The notes under the pieces are model-generated. The model ran no database searches, was not told the DNA's origin, and was given only the letters and a program-made list of their open reading frames with translations. Shown here one piece after another: positions 8,764-17,597 of a stretch of DNA of 64,000 nt; positions within the stretch are counted from its first letter, which is position 1; each line of letters starts with the position of its first letter. Both the position numbers and the translations under genes were made by a program. Origin of the DNA: Pseudomonas viridiflava (GTDB lineage: Bacteria; Pseudomonadota; Gammaproteobacteria; Pseudomonadales; Pseudomonadaceae); NCBI RefSeq assembly GCF_900601905.1, contig NZ_UWFA01000416.1, forward strand, positions 620,001-684,000, in the 5' to 3' direction.

Positions 8764-9138
8764 CTAGCCCAGCTGCTTTTCGATGGGCACGGTTCGGGCG
8801 CTCACTTCGTCACCGGTGTGACGGGTAGTGACGGTTTCAATCAGTACGATGCCACACTCCTCCTGAGCCACCGGATTATGCCGGGTGCGCTTGGGGATCA
8901 CGTAAAACTCGCCCGGCTGCAGGATCACGTCCCGGTCTTCGAGCTCGATCTTGAGCGTGCCGTACACCACCATGAACAGCTCGTCTTCATCTTCATGGGC
9001 ATGCCACATCAACTCGCCCTTGAGTTTGGCGACTTTGATGTATTGATCATTGACCTGACCAATGACCATCGGAGACCAATATTCACTGACCCTGGCCAGA
9101 GCCGATTCGATGTGGGTGCTATTGCCGCTGAGCATCAT
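8764..9138 (-). CDS. Single-domain cupin protein
   Basis: 124 residues with both cupin motifs. Motif 1 is WHAHEDEDELFMVVYGTLKI, with the two His and the Glu that bind a metal; motif 2 is PGEFYVIPKRTRHNPVA, with the third His. Small single-domain cupins of this kind include isomerases and oxygenases as well as proteins of unknown role, so no reaction is assigned. It is divergent from the LysR gene at 9242, with 103 bases between the starts, an arrangement that often means the regulator controls its neighbour. Start is ATG 9138; the adjacent ATG 9135 is equally possible. Confidence 0.8.
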   Translation of the reverse strand: MMLSGNSTHIESALARVSEYWSPMVIGQVNDQYIKVAKLKGELMWHAHEDEDELFMVVYGTLKIELEDRDVILQPGEFYVIPKRTRHNPVAQEECGIVLIETVTTRHTGDEVSARTVPIEKQLG

Positions 9139-9181
9139 GAGGTGGATCCTTTGAAAAGAAGCGTCAATTTACGTGGGGCCA

Positions 9182-9209
9182 GTGACGTGCCATATCGAAT
9201 CTTTATAAT
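9182..9209 (+). promoter_or_regulatory. Probable sigma-70 promoter of the LysR gene at 9242
   Basis: GTGACG (9182-9187), a 16-base spacer and a perfect TATAAT (9204-9209) precede the LysR start by 33 bases. The palindrome ATGGCGCCAT (9208-9217) overlaps the expected transcription start, a plausible autoregulatory site. The call rests on sequence only. Confidence 0.5.
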
Positions 9210-9241
9210 GGCGCCATTAGTAATCGTAATGGCCAGCTCCC

Positions 9242-10114
9242 ATGCGTAAGCTCCAGACCCTTGATCTCGTGCTGCTGCGCAGCTTTGTCGCCGTCGCCCA
9301 GAGCGGCAGCATCAGCGCCGCTGCACGCCAACTGCACCTGACCCAAGGCGGTATCAGCCAACAGGTGAAACGCCTTGAGCAGTTCTTCGGCTGCCAATTG
9401 CTGGAGCGTGACTCGCAAGGCGCGCGGCTGACCAACCGGGGCCAGGACTTCCTTCCCAAAGCGCAGCGCCTGCTAAAGCTCAATGACAGCGTGTGCGCGG
9501 AAATGACCGGGACATTGCCCCAGCAAACGGTCCGTGTGGGCGTGCCTCACGACATGGCGGGCGCGCACTTTGCGCCCATCCTCAAAACCTATGCGCAGCG
9601 TTACCCCCACGTGGAAGTCATGGTGATGTCGGGTTCTTCAGTGGACCTGCTGGATGAGTTCTCCAGAGGCCTGGTTGATCTGACGCTGGCCCAATGTCCC
9701 GAGCACGAGAGCGCGGGGGAACGCCTGAAAGTCGAACCTCTGGTGTGGATCGCGACGTCTGACGAGCTGTTTGAGCGCAGGCCGTTGCCGTTGTGTTTCA
9801 TCAGGCCAAACTGCATTTTCCGGCGCACAGTGTTTGCTGCGCTTGCCGAGGTGAATATCAGTTGGCGTGTGGTGTTCGAGAATGCCTCGGTGGACACCAC
9901 GCTGGCCACGGTCAGAAGCGGCCTGGCACTGACGCCCTGGCTACGCTCGCTGGTGCCGGATGATCTCGATGAAGCAGAACCCGATTGGGGTCTGCCTGCG
10001 CTGCCACGGTTCGCCATTGAACTTCACCTTGCGCAAGGCGCGGGCGGCGAGGTGCTGGCCATGGCAGAGCTGATCCGTCAGCACTACCGGTCAGCCGAAG
10101 TCATCGCTGCCTGA
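9242..10114 (+). CDS. LysR-family transcriptional regulator
   Basis: 290 residues. The winged helix-turn-helix (about 4-64) reads LRSFVAVAQSGSISAAARQL followed by QGGISQQVKRLEQFFGCQLL. The effector-binding domain starts near residue 88 (QTVRVGVPHDMAGAHFAPIL). It is divergent from the cupin gene and converges on the FecR-domain gene with 35 bases between stops. LysR regulators usually control a divergent neighbour and themselves, so the cupin gene is the first candidate target. The coinducer is unknown. Confidence 0.88.
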   Translation: MRKLQTLDLVLLRSFVAVAQSGSISAAARQLHLTQGGISQQVKRLEQFFGCQLLERDSQGARLTNRGQDFLPKAQRLLKLNDSVCAEMTGTLPQQTVRVGVPHDMAGAHFAPILKTYAQRYPHVEVMVMSGSSVDLLDEFSRGLVDLTLAQCPEHESAGERLKVEPLVWIATSDELFERRPLPLCFIRPNCIFRRTVFAALAEVNISWRVVFENASVDTTLATVRSGLALTPWLRSLVPDDLDEAEPDWGLPALPRFAIELHLAQGAGGEVLAMAELIRQHYRSAEVIAA

Positions 10115-10149
10115 TGCGCAACGTTGGAATCGCAGCGCCGCTTTTCGAT

Positions 10150-11103
10150 CTAGCGCACCTCACAATCCACCGAGTTTGACCGAGTGGCTGAGCTGGTGCC
10201 GGTCAAAGGGCCAGTCGAACTGTTGAAGGTCGGCGGCGGCGAAAATTTCAGCCCCGGATCCTTTGGCAAGATTGCCGGTGGCTGATTGAAATTGGGTGTA
10301 AAACCAAACTGCCCCGGCGTAAAGCTGAGCGACCCGGCGGGGTTGGTCACGCGAATCATGCCATCGATAGCTAGAACGTATAAGCCTGGCGGTAGCGCAG
10401 CCGATGCTCCAGGCCCCGGAGCAACCGCTGCGAGAGATGATAAAGGCTCCGCGAGCCGCGATTCCAGCCAGGCGGCCATATGGGCCAGACGGTAGGAGTA
10501 GCGTGCGGCCACATTGGCAAGAACCACACCGTACGCGCCATCGCTGTGTACCGTCGACGCCTGAAGGTCAGCGCCTAGCAACGCCAGCGGCTGAGAAAAA
10601 CGGCCAATCACGGCAACCTTTCCAGTCTCTGGCATGTACTGCACCAGGGCCGTCGCCGATTGCAATGCAATGCGCCCCAGCGGCGTTCCCAGGATGACTC
10701 GATCAGGGCTGCGCCGCCCGATCTGCCCCACGTCGGAACGCACACCGCCTTGCTTCAAGGTCAAAAACAATTCGTCCACGGCGGGGGCTGCGGGGTGGTA
10801 GTAATACTTGTCCAGCGTCACCACGGTATCGGGCTGTACGGTCAGCAGGCTGTCATCGCTGAAGCGGATTTTCGCGTACCCCCTTCCTTGGGTCGACAGT
10901 GTATCCCCCGCCTCGACGGTCGACTGAACGCCCAGCACTCGCACGCTGCCATCGGCTTTATTGACGAACAGCGGCCCGCTCAGGTTGGTGACAATACCGG
11001 CTGCCAATGCCTGGTTGGCTGCCGCGTGAGCTGAAGTAGCCAAACCCAACGCGAGCATCAACAGCAGCGACTTAATTGCAGTACATCTTTTTGGCAGGTT
11101 CAT
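10150..11103 (-). CDS. Secreted FecR-domain protein, third gene of the TPS locus
   Basis: 317 residues from ATG 11103; the longer ORF runs back into tpsA and has no signal peptide at its own start. The chosen start yields a signal peptide (AIKSLLLMLALGLATSAHA) and a mature N terminus near residue 28. Residues 35-130 resemble a FecR domain, including GDTLSTQGRGYAKIRFSDDS and LKQGGVRSDVGQIG. Proteins of this type are usually periplasmic and beta-rich. The C-terminal third is Pro/Ser/Thr/Gly-rich and low in complexity. The start lies inside the end of tpsA (32-base overlap), indicating an operon. It lacks the N-terminal anti-sigma region of true FecR, so it is more likely an accessory of the secreted TpsA protein than a sigma regulator; that role is inference. 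Confidence 0.78.
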   Translation of the reverse strand: MNLPKRCTAIKSLLLMLALGLATSAHAAANQALAAGIVTNLSGPLFVNKADGSVRVLGVQSTVEAGDTLSTQGRGYAKIRFSDDSLLTVQPDTVVTLDKYYYHPAAPAVDELFLTLKQGGVRSDVGQIGRRSPDRVILGTPLGRIALQSATALVQYMPETGKVAVIGRFSQPLALLGADLQASTVHSDGAYGVVLANVAARYSYRLAHMAAWLESRLAEPLSSLAAVAPGPGASAALPPGLYVLAIDGMIRVTNPAGSLSFTPGQFGFTPNFNQPPAILPKDPGLKFSPPPTFNSSTGPLTGTSSATRSNSVDCEVR

Positions 11104-13378
11104 CTTTTTTAACCTCGACGCTGGAGACAAGTGGGCTGGATGCGGCGACATCATCAGTCTTGGCGGTTTCGTTTTTCTTCTCACTGACAAGTGGCGTTTC
11201 GCTGAACGGTTTATCCAGTGAGTTATTGACATTGCGGACCACTTGCTCGGTTGCCTGCTGCACAGGTTTGAACGGTTCGGAGGTCGTCGCGGGCGTTGTC
11301 ACCTGGCAGAGAGCCGAAGACGGCGACACAGCGCAGCTTTCTTTGGCCGCTGCAGCATCGGCGGCGGCCTGGGCTGCCGCATCAGCTGCAGCCTTGGTCG
11401 CAGCATCAGCCGCCGCCTTGGCTGCAGCATCAGCCGCCGCTTTGGCCGCAGCATCAGCCGCTGCCTTGGCTGCTGCATCAGCCGCTACCTTGGCCGCAGC
11501 ATCAGCCGCTGCCTTGGCTGCTGCATCAGCCGCTGCCTTGGCTGCTGCATCAGCCGCTACCTTGGCCGCAGCATCAGCCGCTGCCTTGGCTGCTGCATCA
11601 GCCGCTGCTTTGGCCGCAGCATCGGCAGCAGCCTGGGCGGCAGCTTGCGCGGCGGCCTGAGCAGCAGCTTCGGCGGCAGCTTGCGCGGCGGCCTGGGCAG
11701 CGGCTTGGGCGGCAGCCTGTGCAGCAGCAATCTCGGCAGGAGTCGGGCCGGGTGGCGTCACGGGCGGTGTTACTGGCGGTGTCACAGGAGGCGTGACCGG
11801 CGGCGGGACGAATGGATTGGAAACATCGTAAATATTCAGGGTACCGCCCGCTGTCGCGGTACCCTCGCGAATAACCCTTCCTACGGTGGCCGCGCCTACC
11901 CGGCTGTCATTGGCGATCAAGCTGATATTGCCGGCAAAACTGAAATTCGAGTTGACGTTAATATTGTTGCCCGCCTGGGCTGTCAGGCTCACAGCGCTGT
12001 CGGTGTTGGCGAATCCGGCAAAAAACGTGATGTCGTGGGTGGCTTGCAACACCACATTACTGGTCGCGTTGGCCAGCAGGTCGGAATCGATTTCCGTGAC
12101 TGCGCCGGGATCGTTGGCAAAGGCTGCGACATCACTCAGCGATTTGTTGCCCGTCGCAGGTTGAGTGACCACGATATCCTGCGGATCGAGCAACCAGGTG
12201 CCGCTCCTGCCGTTCACGGCACGTGTATCGACCCGGGCGCCTGTCACGTCCAGCACCTTGCCGGAAGTTTCGACGAAGCCACCGTCGCCGGACGCCGCAC
12301 CACCGCGCGCCGACACCGCACCATAGACCCGCGCTGTCTGCGAGCCCCAGACGATCACCCGGCCGCCGTTGCCGCTGGTCAGCGCATCCGCCGAAATCCG
12401 CGCGTCTTTGCTGACGTAAGCCTGCTGGGCATTCTGTATCGCCGGGTTTTTGCCTTGATAGTCGCCGCCGACCAGCACCTTGCCACCGCCGAGCTTGCCG
12501 CTGGCATCGACCCGGGCATTGGCCATCAAACCCACCTGCTCGCCCAGCACCTGAATTTCACCGCCCGGGCCTGCGCCGGTCGCGGTGGTGTTGCTGCCCG
12601 CTTCCAGCAACGTGCTGCGGCTGGCCTTCAAGACGATTTTGCCGTTCTCGCCAATCGTCGCGCTGTTGGCATTGAGCGAGCCACGCTGATTGACCAACGC
12701 GCCGTAGATGCCGATCGAACCGCCCTGGGCGATGACGCTGCCCAGGTTCAATGCTTGATCCTGGGCAGCCGACACCACCACATGCATGCCCGGATTGCTG
12801 GAATCGACCAATTGCACCGAGTGCCCGGCCGCCAGCATGGTTTCGCCTTGCGGGGTGTTGATGATCCCGGTGTTGGTCACGTCCGGCGCAATCAGATAGA
12901 CCTGCCCCCCTGAAGGCGTGGTGATCGCGCCCTGGTTCGTCAGCGCGCCTGCAAACCCGTCGGCGTTGAAACGGTTGTTGCCGGAGAGAAAGTCACTGTT
13001 GGAAATCGCCAGTGTCGAGGCCACCAGCCCACCCACATTGATCTGCGAATTGGCGCCGAACAGGATGCCGTTCGGGTTGATCAGAAACACCCGGCCATTG
13101 GATTGCAGGGTGCCGAGAATCACGCTGGGGTCCTGGCCGGTGATCCGGTTGAGCACGCTGCTGTTCCCGCTCTGCTGCGCAAACCGCACCATTTCACCTT
13201 GAGCCACGGAAAAGCTCGACCAGTTGATGATCGCGTTCGGGCTGTTGGTGATGGTCAGCTGGTTACCTTGCTGCGCGAAGCTGACCTGACCATTCACCAC
13301 AACCGCGTTGAGCGGCGCTGCCATGCCAGTGCCGGCGGCCAGCAGGCACACGCCGAAAAAGGTGATTTGTATTTTCAT
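11072..13378 (-). CDS. TpsA-type secreted exoprotein with haemagglutination-activity domain and Ala-rich repeat
   Basis: 768 residues. A signal peptide (ITFFGVCLLAAGTGMA) is followed by the TPS secretion domain of filamentous haemagglutinin-like proteins, with NPNAIINW-like text early (SPNAIINWSSF) and the hallmark NPNGILFGANSQINVGG. Residues 170-500 show the repetitive short strands of a right-handed beta-helix. A PPVT repeat (about 525-543) leads into 130 residues made almost only of Ala with Asp, Lys, Gln and Glu, then a charged tail ending KKMYCN. At 768 residues it is small for a TpsA adhesin. The partner transporter lies 7 bases upstream and a FecR-domain gene overlaps its end. Whether it is an adhesin, effector or contact-dependent toxin is not visible; no toxin domain or immunity gene was found. 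Confidence 0.85.
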   Translation of the reverse strand: MKIQITFFGVCLLAAGTGMAAPLNAVVVNGQVSFAQQGNQLTITNSPNAIINWSSFSVAQGEMVRFAQQSGNSSVLNRITGQDPSVILGTLQSNGRVFLINPNGILFGANSQINVGGLVASTLAISNSDFLSGNNRFNADGFAGALTNQGAITTPSGGQVYLIAPDVTNTGIINTPQGETMLAAGHSVQLVDSSNPGMHVVVSAAQDQALNLGSVIAQGGSIGIYGALVNQRGSLNANSATIGENGKIVLKASRSTLLEAGSNTTATGAGPGGEIQVLGEQVGLMANARVDASGKLGGGKVLVGGDYQGKNPAIQNAQQAYVSKDARISADALTSGNGGRVIVWGSQTARVYGAVSARGGAASGDGGFVETSGKVLDVTGARVDTRAVNGRSGTWLLDPQDIVVTQPATGNKSLSDVAAFANDPGAVTEIDSDLLANATSNVVLQATHDITFFAGFANTDSAVSLTAQAGNNINVNSNFSFAGNISLIANDSRVGAATVGRVIREGTATAGGTLNIYDVSNPFVPPPVTPPVTPPVTPPVTPPGPTPAEIAAAQAAAQAAAQAAAQAAAEAAAQAAAQAAAQAAADAAAKAAADAAAKAAADAAAKVAADAAAKAAADAAAKAAADAAAKVAADAAAKAAADAAAKAAADAAAKAAADAATKAAADAAAQAAADAAAAKESCAVSPSSALCQVTTPATTSEPFKPVQQATEQVVRNVNNSLDKPFSETPLVSEKKNETAKTDDVAASSPLVSSVEVKKDEPAKKMYCN
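11345..11740. repeat. Coding tandem repeat (24-base unit, 72-base higher-order unit)
   Basis: Within tpsA the DNA repeats every 24 bases, encoding AAADAAAK-like octads. On top of this, 72-base blocks recur: 11461-11532 and 11533-11604 are identical by direct comparison. The left part (about 11641-11740 on the plus strand, encoding AAAQ-type quartets) is less regular. Such arrays are prone to copy-number change by slippage. The long open frames on the plus strand across this region are by-products of the repeat. Confidence 0.9.
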
Positions 13379-13385
13379 GACATCC

Positions 13386-14969
13386 TCAAAACGACAGGCT
13401 CAGGCGGGCGTGCAGGCGGTTGTCACCGCGTTCGGTCTCAGTGGCTTCGGCGTGCAACACGTGGCCGTAGTCAACCTGTAAATTCAGATAACGGCGGTAC
13501 GACACGCGTACGCCAAGGCCGGTGCTGCTCAACGCCACCTGGGTGAACTCGCCAGGTAAGGCGTGGTTACGGGTCAGGTAGGCGTTGTCATAGAACGCCA
13601 GCGCCCGGCACTGCCAACTGCCACCTGCGCAAAGCGGCGGGGTGTACGCCTCAAGGTTGCTGCTGATGCCCGAATCATTGGAGACTTCACGCTCGCGAAA
13701 GCCACGCACCGACAACGCCCCGCCGGCGCCGAACTGCTCGCCGGGGATCAGCGCATCATTGCTGTACTGGCCGTTGAGCACACCGCGCAATTGCCAGTCA
13801 GCGGGCAACGCCTGTGTGATGTTGGCGGCCAGACGCAGGGCCGTGTAATCGTCCCGTGCGTCAGTGCGCGCCAGGTCAAAATCGTTCTGGCGACCGCGTG
13901 AGCCGCCGGGGATGTTGTGCGCCAGGGTCACGGCGAAATTGGCGTCGCCATCGAGCCGCACCCAGGTCCCCTGATAAGCGAGGCTCAGAGGATGCACGGT
14001 GATGTCGTTGCCGAGCTGGACGTCTTCAGCCTCTAGGTTGTTCTTGTAGGCCTTGTAGTCGATGCCATACACCAGCTTGGACTGATAATTGCCGTCAGTG
14101 GCCAGGTTGTGGTTGTAGCGCCCGCCAAAGATGGTGCCTTTACCGCTGACAGCCAGGTCGAAAATACCCGCCGTAACCAGGCCGTTGTCCACGTCCGAAT
14201 AGCTGGTAAAGAAATCCAGCGAATCGCCCAGTTCGTATAAAGGCAGGTGATAGCCCAGGCCGTAGACGCTGACCCGCTCGGGTTTTTCCAGGGTGGTGGT
14301 GTATTGCAGGCTCATGACCTGATCGCGACCGAACAGGTTGGCATTCTGCAGCACGGCGCCCATGTAGGTTTTGCCGGTTTCTTCGGTGCCGCTGTTGTCC
14401 ATGTTCAGCGACGCGCTCCACGGCGACTCGTCCGTGACCTGCAGATCGGCATCCACCGCACCCTGCACTTCGCTGTCCTTGAGCTTCATCACGGTCTGTT
14501 TGGCCGGGTTTTCGTTGGCCAGCTTCAGACTTCTGGAAATGGACGTGAGGTCGGGGGTGCCGCCCTCCTGCAGCCCCGGCAAGGCATTGCGCACGTTGTC
14601 ATTGCTGAAATGCCGGTTGCCCGCGATCCGCACTTGGCCGATACGCGCTTCCACGACCTGGAACACCACCACCCCGCCGCTCAACTCCTGCTCGGGCAGG
14701 TCCACGCGCACCAACTGATAGCCGTGCTTATGATAGGCCGCTTCCAACGCTTCCTGAGCCTTGACCACATCGGCGAAGTCACGCTGGCCGCCGACGTAGG
14801 CGGCAACGCTCTGTTGCAGTTCCTGGGGCGCAAGCAAGGTGTTGCCACGCACCTCGAACTGATTGATATCGAAGCGTGGCGAAACAGGCACAACTTGGTT
14901 GGCAGCGGCAACACCGGCGTATGTGGCCAGGGAAGCAGGCACCAGAAAAAGCAACGAGCGGAAGGTCAT
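13386..14969 (-). CDS. TpsB-type outer-membrane transporter (FhaC/ShlB/HecB family)
   Basis: 527 residues. Signal peptide near residues 1-23, then a POTRA region starting FDINQFEVRGNTLLAPQELQ (about 33-110) and a second POTRA-like segment with ARIGQVRIAGNRHFSNDNVR. The rest is a 16-strand beta barrel of the ShlB type, including the loop-6 style GGALSVRGFRERE (the conserved VRGF/Y motif), and it ends in a terminal Phe (LHARLSLSF), as expected for BamA-assembled barrels. It should export the TpsA protein encoded 7 bases downstream. It is the first gene of a three-gene minus-strand operon and is divergent from a LysR regulator at 15225. Confidence 0.92.
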   Translation of the reverse strand: MTFRSLLFLVPASLATYAGVAAANQVVPVSPRFDINQFEVRGNTLLAPQELQQSVAAYVGGQRDFADVVKAQEALEAAYHKHGYQLVRVDLPEQELSGGVVVFQVVEARIGQVRIAGNRHFSNDNVRNALPGLQEGGTPDLTSISRSLKLANENPAKQTVMKLKDSEVQGAVDADLQVTDESPWSASLNMDNSGTEETGKTYMGAVLQNANLFGRDQVMSLQYTTTLEKPERVSVYGLGYHLPLYELGDSLDFFTSYSDVDNGLVTAGIFDLAVSGKGTIFGGRYNHNLATDGNYQSKLVYGIDYKAYKNNLEAEDVQLGNDITVHPLSLAYQGTWVRLDGDANFAVTLAHNIPGGSRGRQNDFDLARTDARDDYTALRLAANITQALPADWQLRGVLNGQYSNDALIPGEQFGAGGALSVRGFREREVSNDSGISSNLEAYTPPLCAGGSWQCRALAFYDNAYLTRNHALPGEFTQVALSSTGLGVRVSYRRYLNLQVDYGHVLHAEATETERGDNRLHARLSLSF

Positions 14970-15224
14970 TGTCAGGCCCTTGGGCAGCAGTAGATACGCA
15001 AATACTCAAATACGCACTGCATGCCGAGCCTGCAGGGGGTCTTCTTTTTTCGCAGTCTAACCGGTGTGATATCAAACTGAAATCAGTGAGTTTTCTTACC
15101 GACGATTGGCGCTCGGACTGTGCAGCCGTTCTCTGAGTTGAAGCATCCGGCTGCGGCCTTGGTAAGCCGCCTCAAAATGGCTACTCTCTGCGGCCTCATT
15201 GCAGTCAATCGATCAGGGCTTGAG

Positions 15225-16109
15225 ATGATTAGAGAGCTGAAGACGTTTATCTGCGTCGCGCAAAAAGGCACCTTCGCGGCAGCAGGCCAACAGGTGGGGC
15301 TGACGCAGTCGGCGGTCAGCGCTCAGATCAAAAACCTCGAAGACACACTGGGCGTTAAGCTGTTCGATCGCACCGGCCGGGCCGCAACCCTCAACTCGGC
15401 GGGGCAACGGGCGATACCGTTGGCCGAAGAAATCCTGCAGATTTTCGCCCGCATGGGCGCCGCCGACAGCGGCAATGACTTCCACGGCGCCTTGCGCATT
15501 GGTGCCATCGGCACGGTTCAGACCGGCATTCTGCCCCAGGCGCTGGTGGCGCTCAGGGCTCAGGCACCGTTCATAGAAACCAACCTGGTGCCCGGTGTTT
15601 CCCTGAACCTGCTCAGTCAGCTGGATGCCGGCGAGCTGGATCTGGCCATCATGATCAGACCGCCCTTCGCCCTGCCCAAGGACCTGCACGCCGAAGTCAT
15701 CGCCCGCGAAGAGTTTGTCTTGATTACCTCCCGGGATATTCAGGGTGACGACCTGCTGGCGATCCTCGCCGAACAGCCCTTCGTGCGGTATGACCGGGGG
15801 TCGTTTGGCGGGCGTCTGGTGACGCAGTTTCTGCGCCAGCACAAAGTCCATGTGCAGCAGGCACTGGAGCTGGATGAACTGGACGCCATCGTCAAGATGG
15901 TCCGCAGCGGCCTGGGCGTTTCGCTGGTGCCCAGGGCAGGCCTGTGGCTGGAGCACATCGGTGACCTCAGGGTGCTGGAGCTGGGCAAGTTCGGCTTTTC
16001 CCGGGAAATTGTCCTGCTTTCGAAATACAGCCAGAAGCATTCGCCGCTGTTCACTATTTTCCGCAGCTGCCTGCTGGAGGCGATAGGCAAGCCACTGCTC
16101 GGTGCCTGA
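15225..16109 (+). CDS. LysR-family regulator divergent from the TPS operon
   Basis: 294 residues from ATG 15225 (MIRELKTFICVAQKGTFAAA); an upstream in-frame ATG at 15120 would add 35 residues that do not fit the family. The helix-turn-helix includes VGLTQSAVSAQIKNLEDTLG. The effector domain begins near residue 88 (GALRIGAIGTVQTGILPQAL). It is the only regulator beside tpsB, 255 bases away in the opposite direction, and so is the natural candidate to control the secretion locus. It belongs to the same general LysR subtype as the protein encoded at 18737. No operator was recognised in the shared intergenic space. Confidence 0.87.
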   Translation: MIRELKTFICVAQKGTFAAAGQQVGLTQSAVSAQIKNLEDTLGVKLFDRTGRAATLNSAGQRAIPLAEEILQIFARMGAADSGNDFHGALRIGAIGTVQTGILPQALVALRAQAPFIETNLVPGVSLNLLSQLDAGELDLAIMIRPPFALPKDLHAEVIAREEFVLITSRDIQGDDLLAILAEQPFVRYDRGSFGGRLVTQFLRQHKVHVQQALELDELDAIVKMVRSGLGVSLVPRAGLWLEHIGDLRVLELGKFGFSREIVLLSKYSQKHSPLFTIFRSCLLEAIGKPLLGA

Positions 16110-16273
16110 GAATGGGCAGTGCGCGTGCAACATGAACAATTATGGTGCGAATTCAGAAATCAGCCTCCCGAGCATCGAAATTATTCGTGCTCAGAACACA
16201 GAATTTCCGCTTTAACCGATTGAGGTTCTGGTGAAGAATTGATCCAGACCAAAACCGACAACAGGAAATCACC

Positions 16274-16699
16274 GTGAGCCTTTCCCCTTTCCATCTGGCA
16301 ATTCCCGTTTACGACCTGGCCGCCACACGGCACTTCTACGGTGAGGTATTCGGCCTCGCTGAAGGTCGTTCCAGTGAGCAATGGGTCGACTTCGATTTCT
16401 ACGGCCATCAACTGGTCATCCACGAACACCCCAAGACCGCGTCCCAGGAAAGCGTGCACAGCAACGCGGTCGACGGTCACAACGTGCCGGTCCCGCATTT
16501 CGGGATCATTCTGGAGTGGGCGCAATGGGAAGCCCTGGCTGAACGTCTCAGAGCGCGCGAAACCCAGTTCGTGATCGAACCCTACATTCGCTTCAAAGGC
16601 CAGGTCGGCGAGCAAGCCACCATGTTCCTGTTTGACCCGTGCGGCAACGCACTGGAGTTCAAGGCGTTCAAGGACATGAGCCAACTGTTCGCCAAATAA
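16274..16699 (+). CDS. VOC (glyoxalase/dioxygenase superfamily) protein
   Basis: 141 residues from GTG 16274. The fold is read from paired beta-alpha-beta-beta-beta units: HLAIPVYDLAATRHFYGEVF at the N terminus and a C-terminal FLFDPCGNALEFKAF, with the metal-ligand His near the start (FHLAIP) and Glu near the end (LEFK). HFGIILEW in the middle supplies another candidate ligand. VOC proteins include glyoxalases, extradiol dioxygenases and resistance proteins, and the sequence does not point to one reaction. It appears monocistronic, between the LysR gene and msrA. Confidence 0.8.
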   Translation: MSLSPFHLAIPVYDLAATRHFYGEVFGLAEGRSSEQWVDFDFYGHQLVIHEHPKTASQESVHSNAVDGHNVPVPHFGIILEWAQWEALAERLRARETQFVIEPYIRFKGQVGEQATMFLFDPCGNALEFKAFKDMSQLFAK

Positions 16700-16800
16700 C
16701 GCCTTGTCAGCGCGATGGAACATTGAGACCCAGAGGTCAGCCGGCGCCATGATCGACAGATGGCGGCTGAAACCGCCCCTTCGAGAACAATCGGGAATCC

Positions 16801-16867
16801 TTAGGAGCGGCTTCAGCGCGAGGGGCCAGTACATCCGATGTATCCATCACGGCTAAAGCCGCTACGG
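16801..16867. repeat. Degenerate REP pair
   Basis: TTAGGAGCGGCTTCAGCGCG (16801-16820) and CACGGCTAAAGCCGCTACGG (16848-16867) form a decayed inverted REP pair in the 298-base gap between the VOC gene and msrA. An AAACCGCC-type half copy lies just left, at about 16770. No other feature is seen in the gap. Confidence 0.65.
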
Positions 16868-16997
16868 ATCGCATAGACCCCAGGTTTCAGCGCAAGCGCA
16901 TGGCTGAATGGTGCGCCTGGTCTTGGAATTGGTCGGCGCGCCCTCATAACAGGGCTACACCCAACGTTCCTTACGTACCTTAGGGGAAAGACAGAAT

Positions 16998-17504
16998 ATG
17001 ACCAGCCAAACCGAAACCGCCATTCTTGCCGGCGGATGCTTCTGGGGCATGCAGGACCTGTTGCGACGCTACCCCGGCGTGCTGGACACGCGGGTCGGCT
17101 ACACCGGCGGCGAGGTGCCCAATGCCACTTACCGTAACCACGGCAACCACGCCGAAGCCATCGAGATCACCTTCGACCCTGCCGTCATCAGTTACCGGCA
17201 GATCCTCGAGTTCTTTTTCCAGATTCACGACCCTAGCACCGCCAATCGTCAGGGCAATGACCTGGGTCCAAGCTATCGCTCGGCGATCTATTACCTCAGC
17301 GAGCAGCAGCGTGATGTGGCCGAAGACACCGCCGCCGACGTCGACGCCTCGGGCTTGTGGCCAGGCCGCGTAGTCACTGAAATCGAACCGGCCGGGCCGT
17401 TCTGGGAAGCCGAACCGGAACACCAGGACTATCTGGAACGCATCCCCAACGGTTACACCTGCCACTTCATCCGCCCGAACTGGAAATTGCCCAAGCGCGC
17501 GTGA
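16998..17504 (+). CDS. msrA: Peptide-methionine (S)-S-oxide reductase MsrA
   Basis: 168 residues, the short form of the enzyme. The active-site motif GGCFWGMQDLL places the catalytic Cys at residue 14. The family marks GYTGGEVPNATYRNHGNHAE and HQDYLERIPNGYTCHF follow. MsrA reduces the S-epimer of methionine sulfoxide in proteins back to methionine, repairing oxidative damage. Start ATG 16998 is preceded by AGGGGAAAGA. Pseudomonads usually also carry a longer MsrA elsewhere, so this may be a paralogue. The pair of C-terminal recycling cysteines of long MsrA enzymes is absent, so it may regenerate through another thiol or directly from the reductant. Confidence 0.92.
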   Translation: MTSQTETAILAGGCFWGMQDLLRRYPGVLDTRVGYTGGEVPNATYRNHGNHAEAIEITFDPAVISYRQILEFFFQIHDPSTANRQGNDLGPSYRSAIYYLSEQQRDVAEDTAADVDASGLWPGRVVTEIEPAGPFWEAEPEHQDYLERIPNGYTCHFIRPNWKLPKRA

Positions 17505-17597
17505 GCATCTCATCCCGCCCCAGTCGTCAAGCGCACGCTCCCAAGAGGCGTGTGCCGACGACAGGGCGCACCGGGTGACGTGCGTTGTACGCCGGGA

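Noticed and set aside
11243..12913. 556-residue plus-strand ORF antisense to tpsA
   Set aside because: It is open because of the GC-rich third positions and the Ala-rich repeat on the opposite strand; the translation is repetitive CISRCLG-type text without a start signal or family character.
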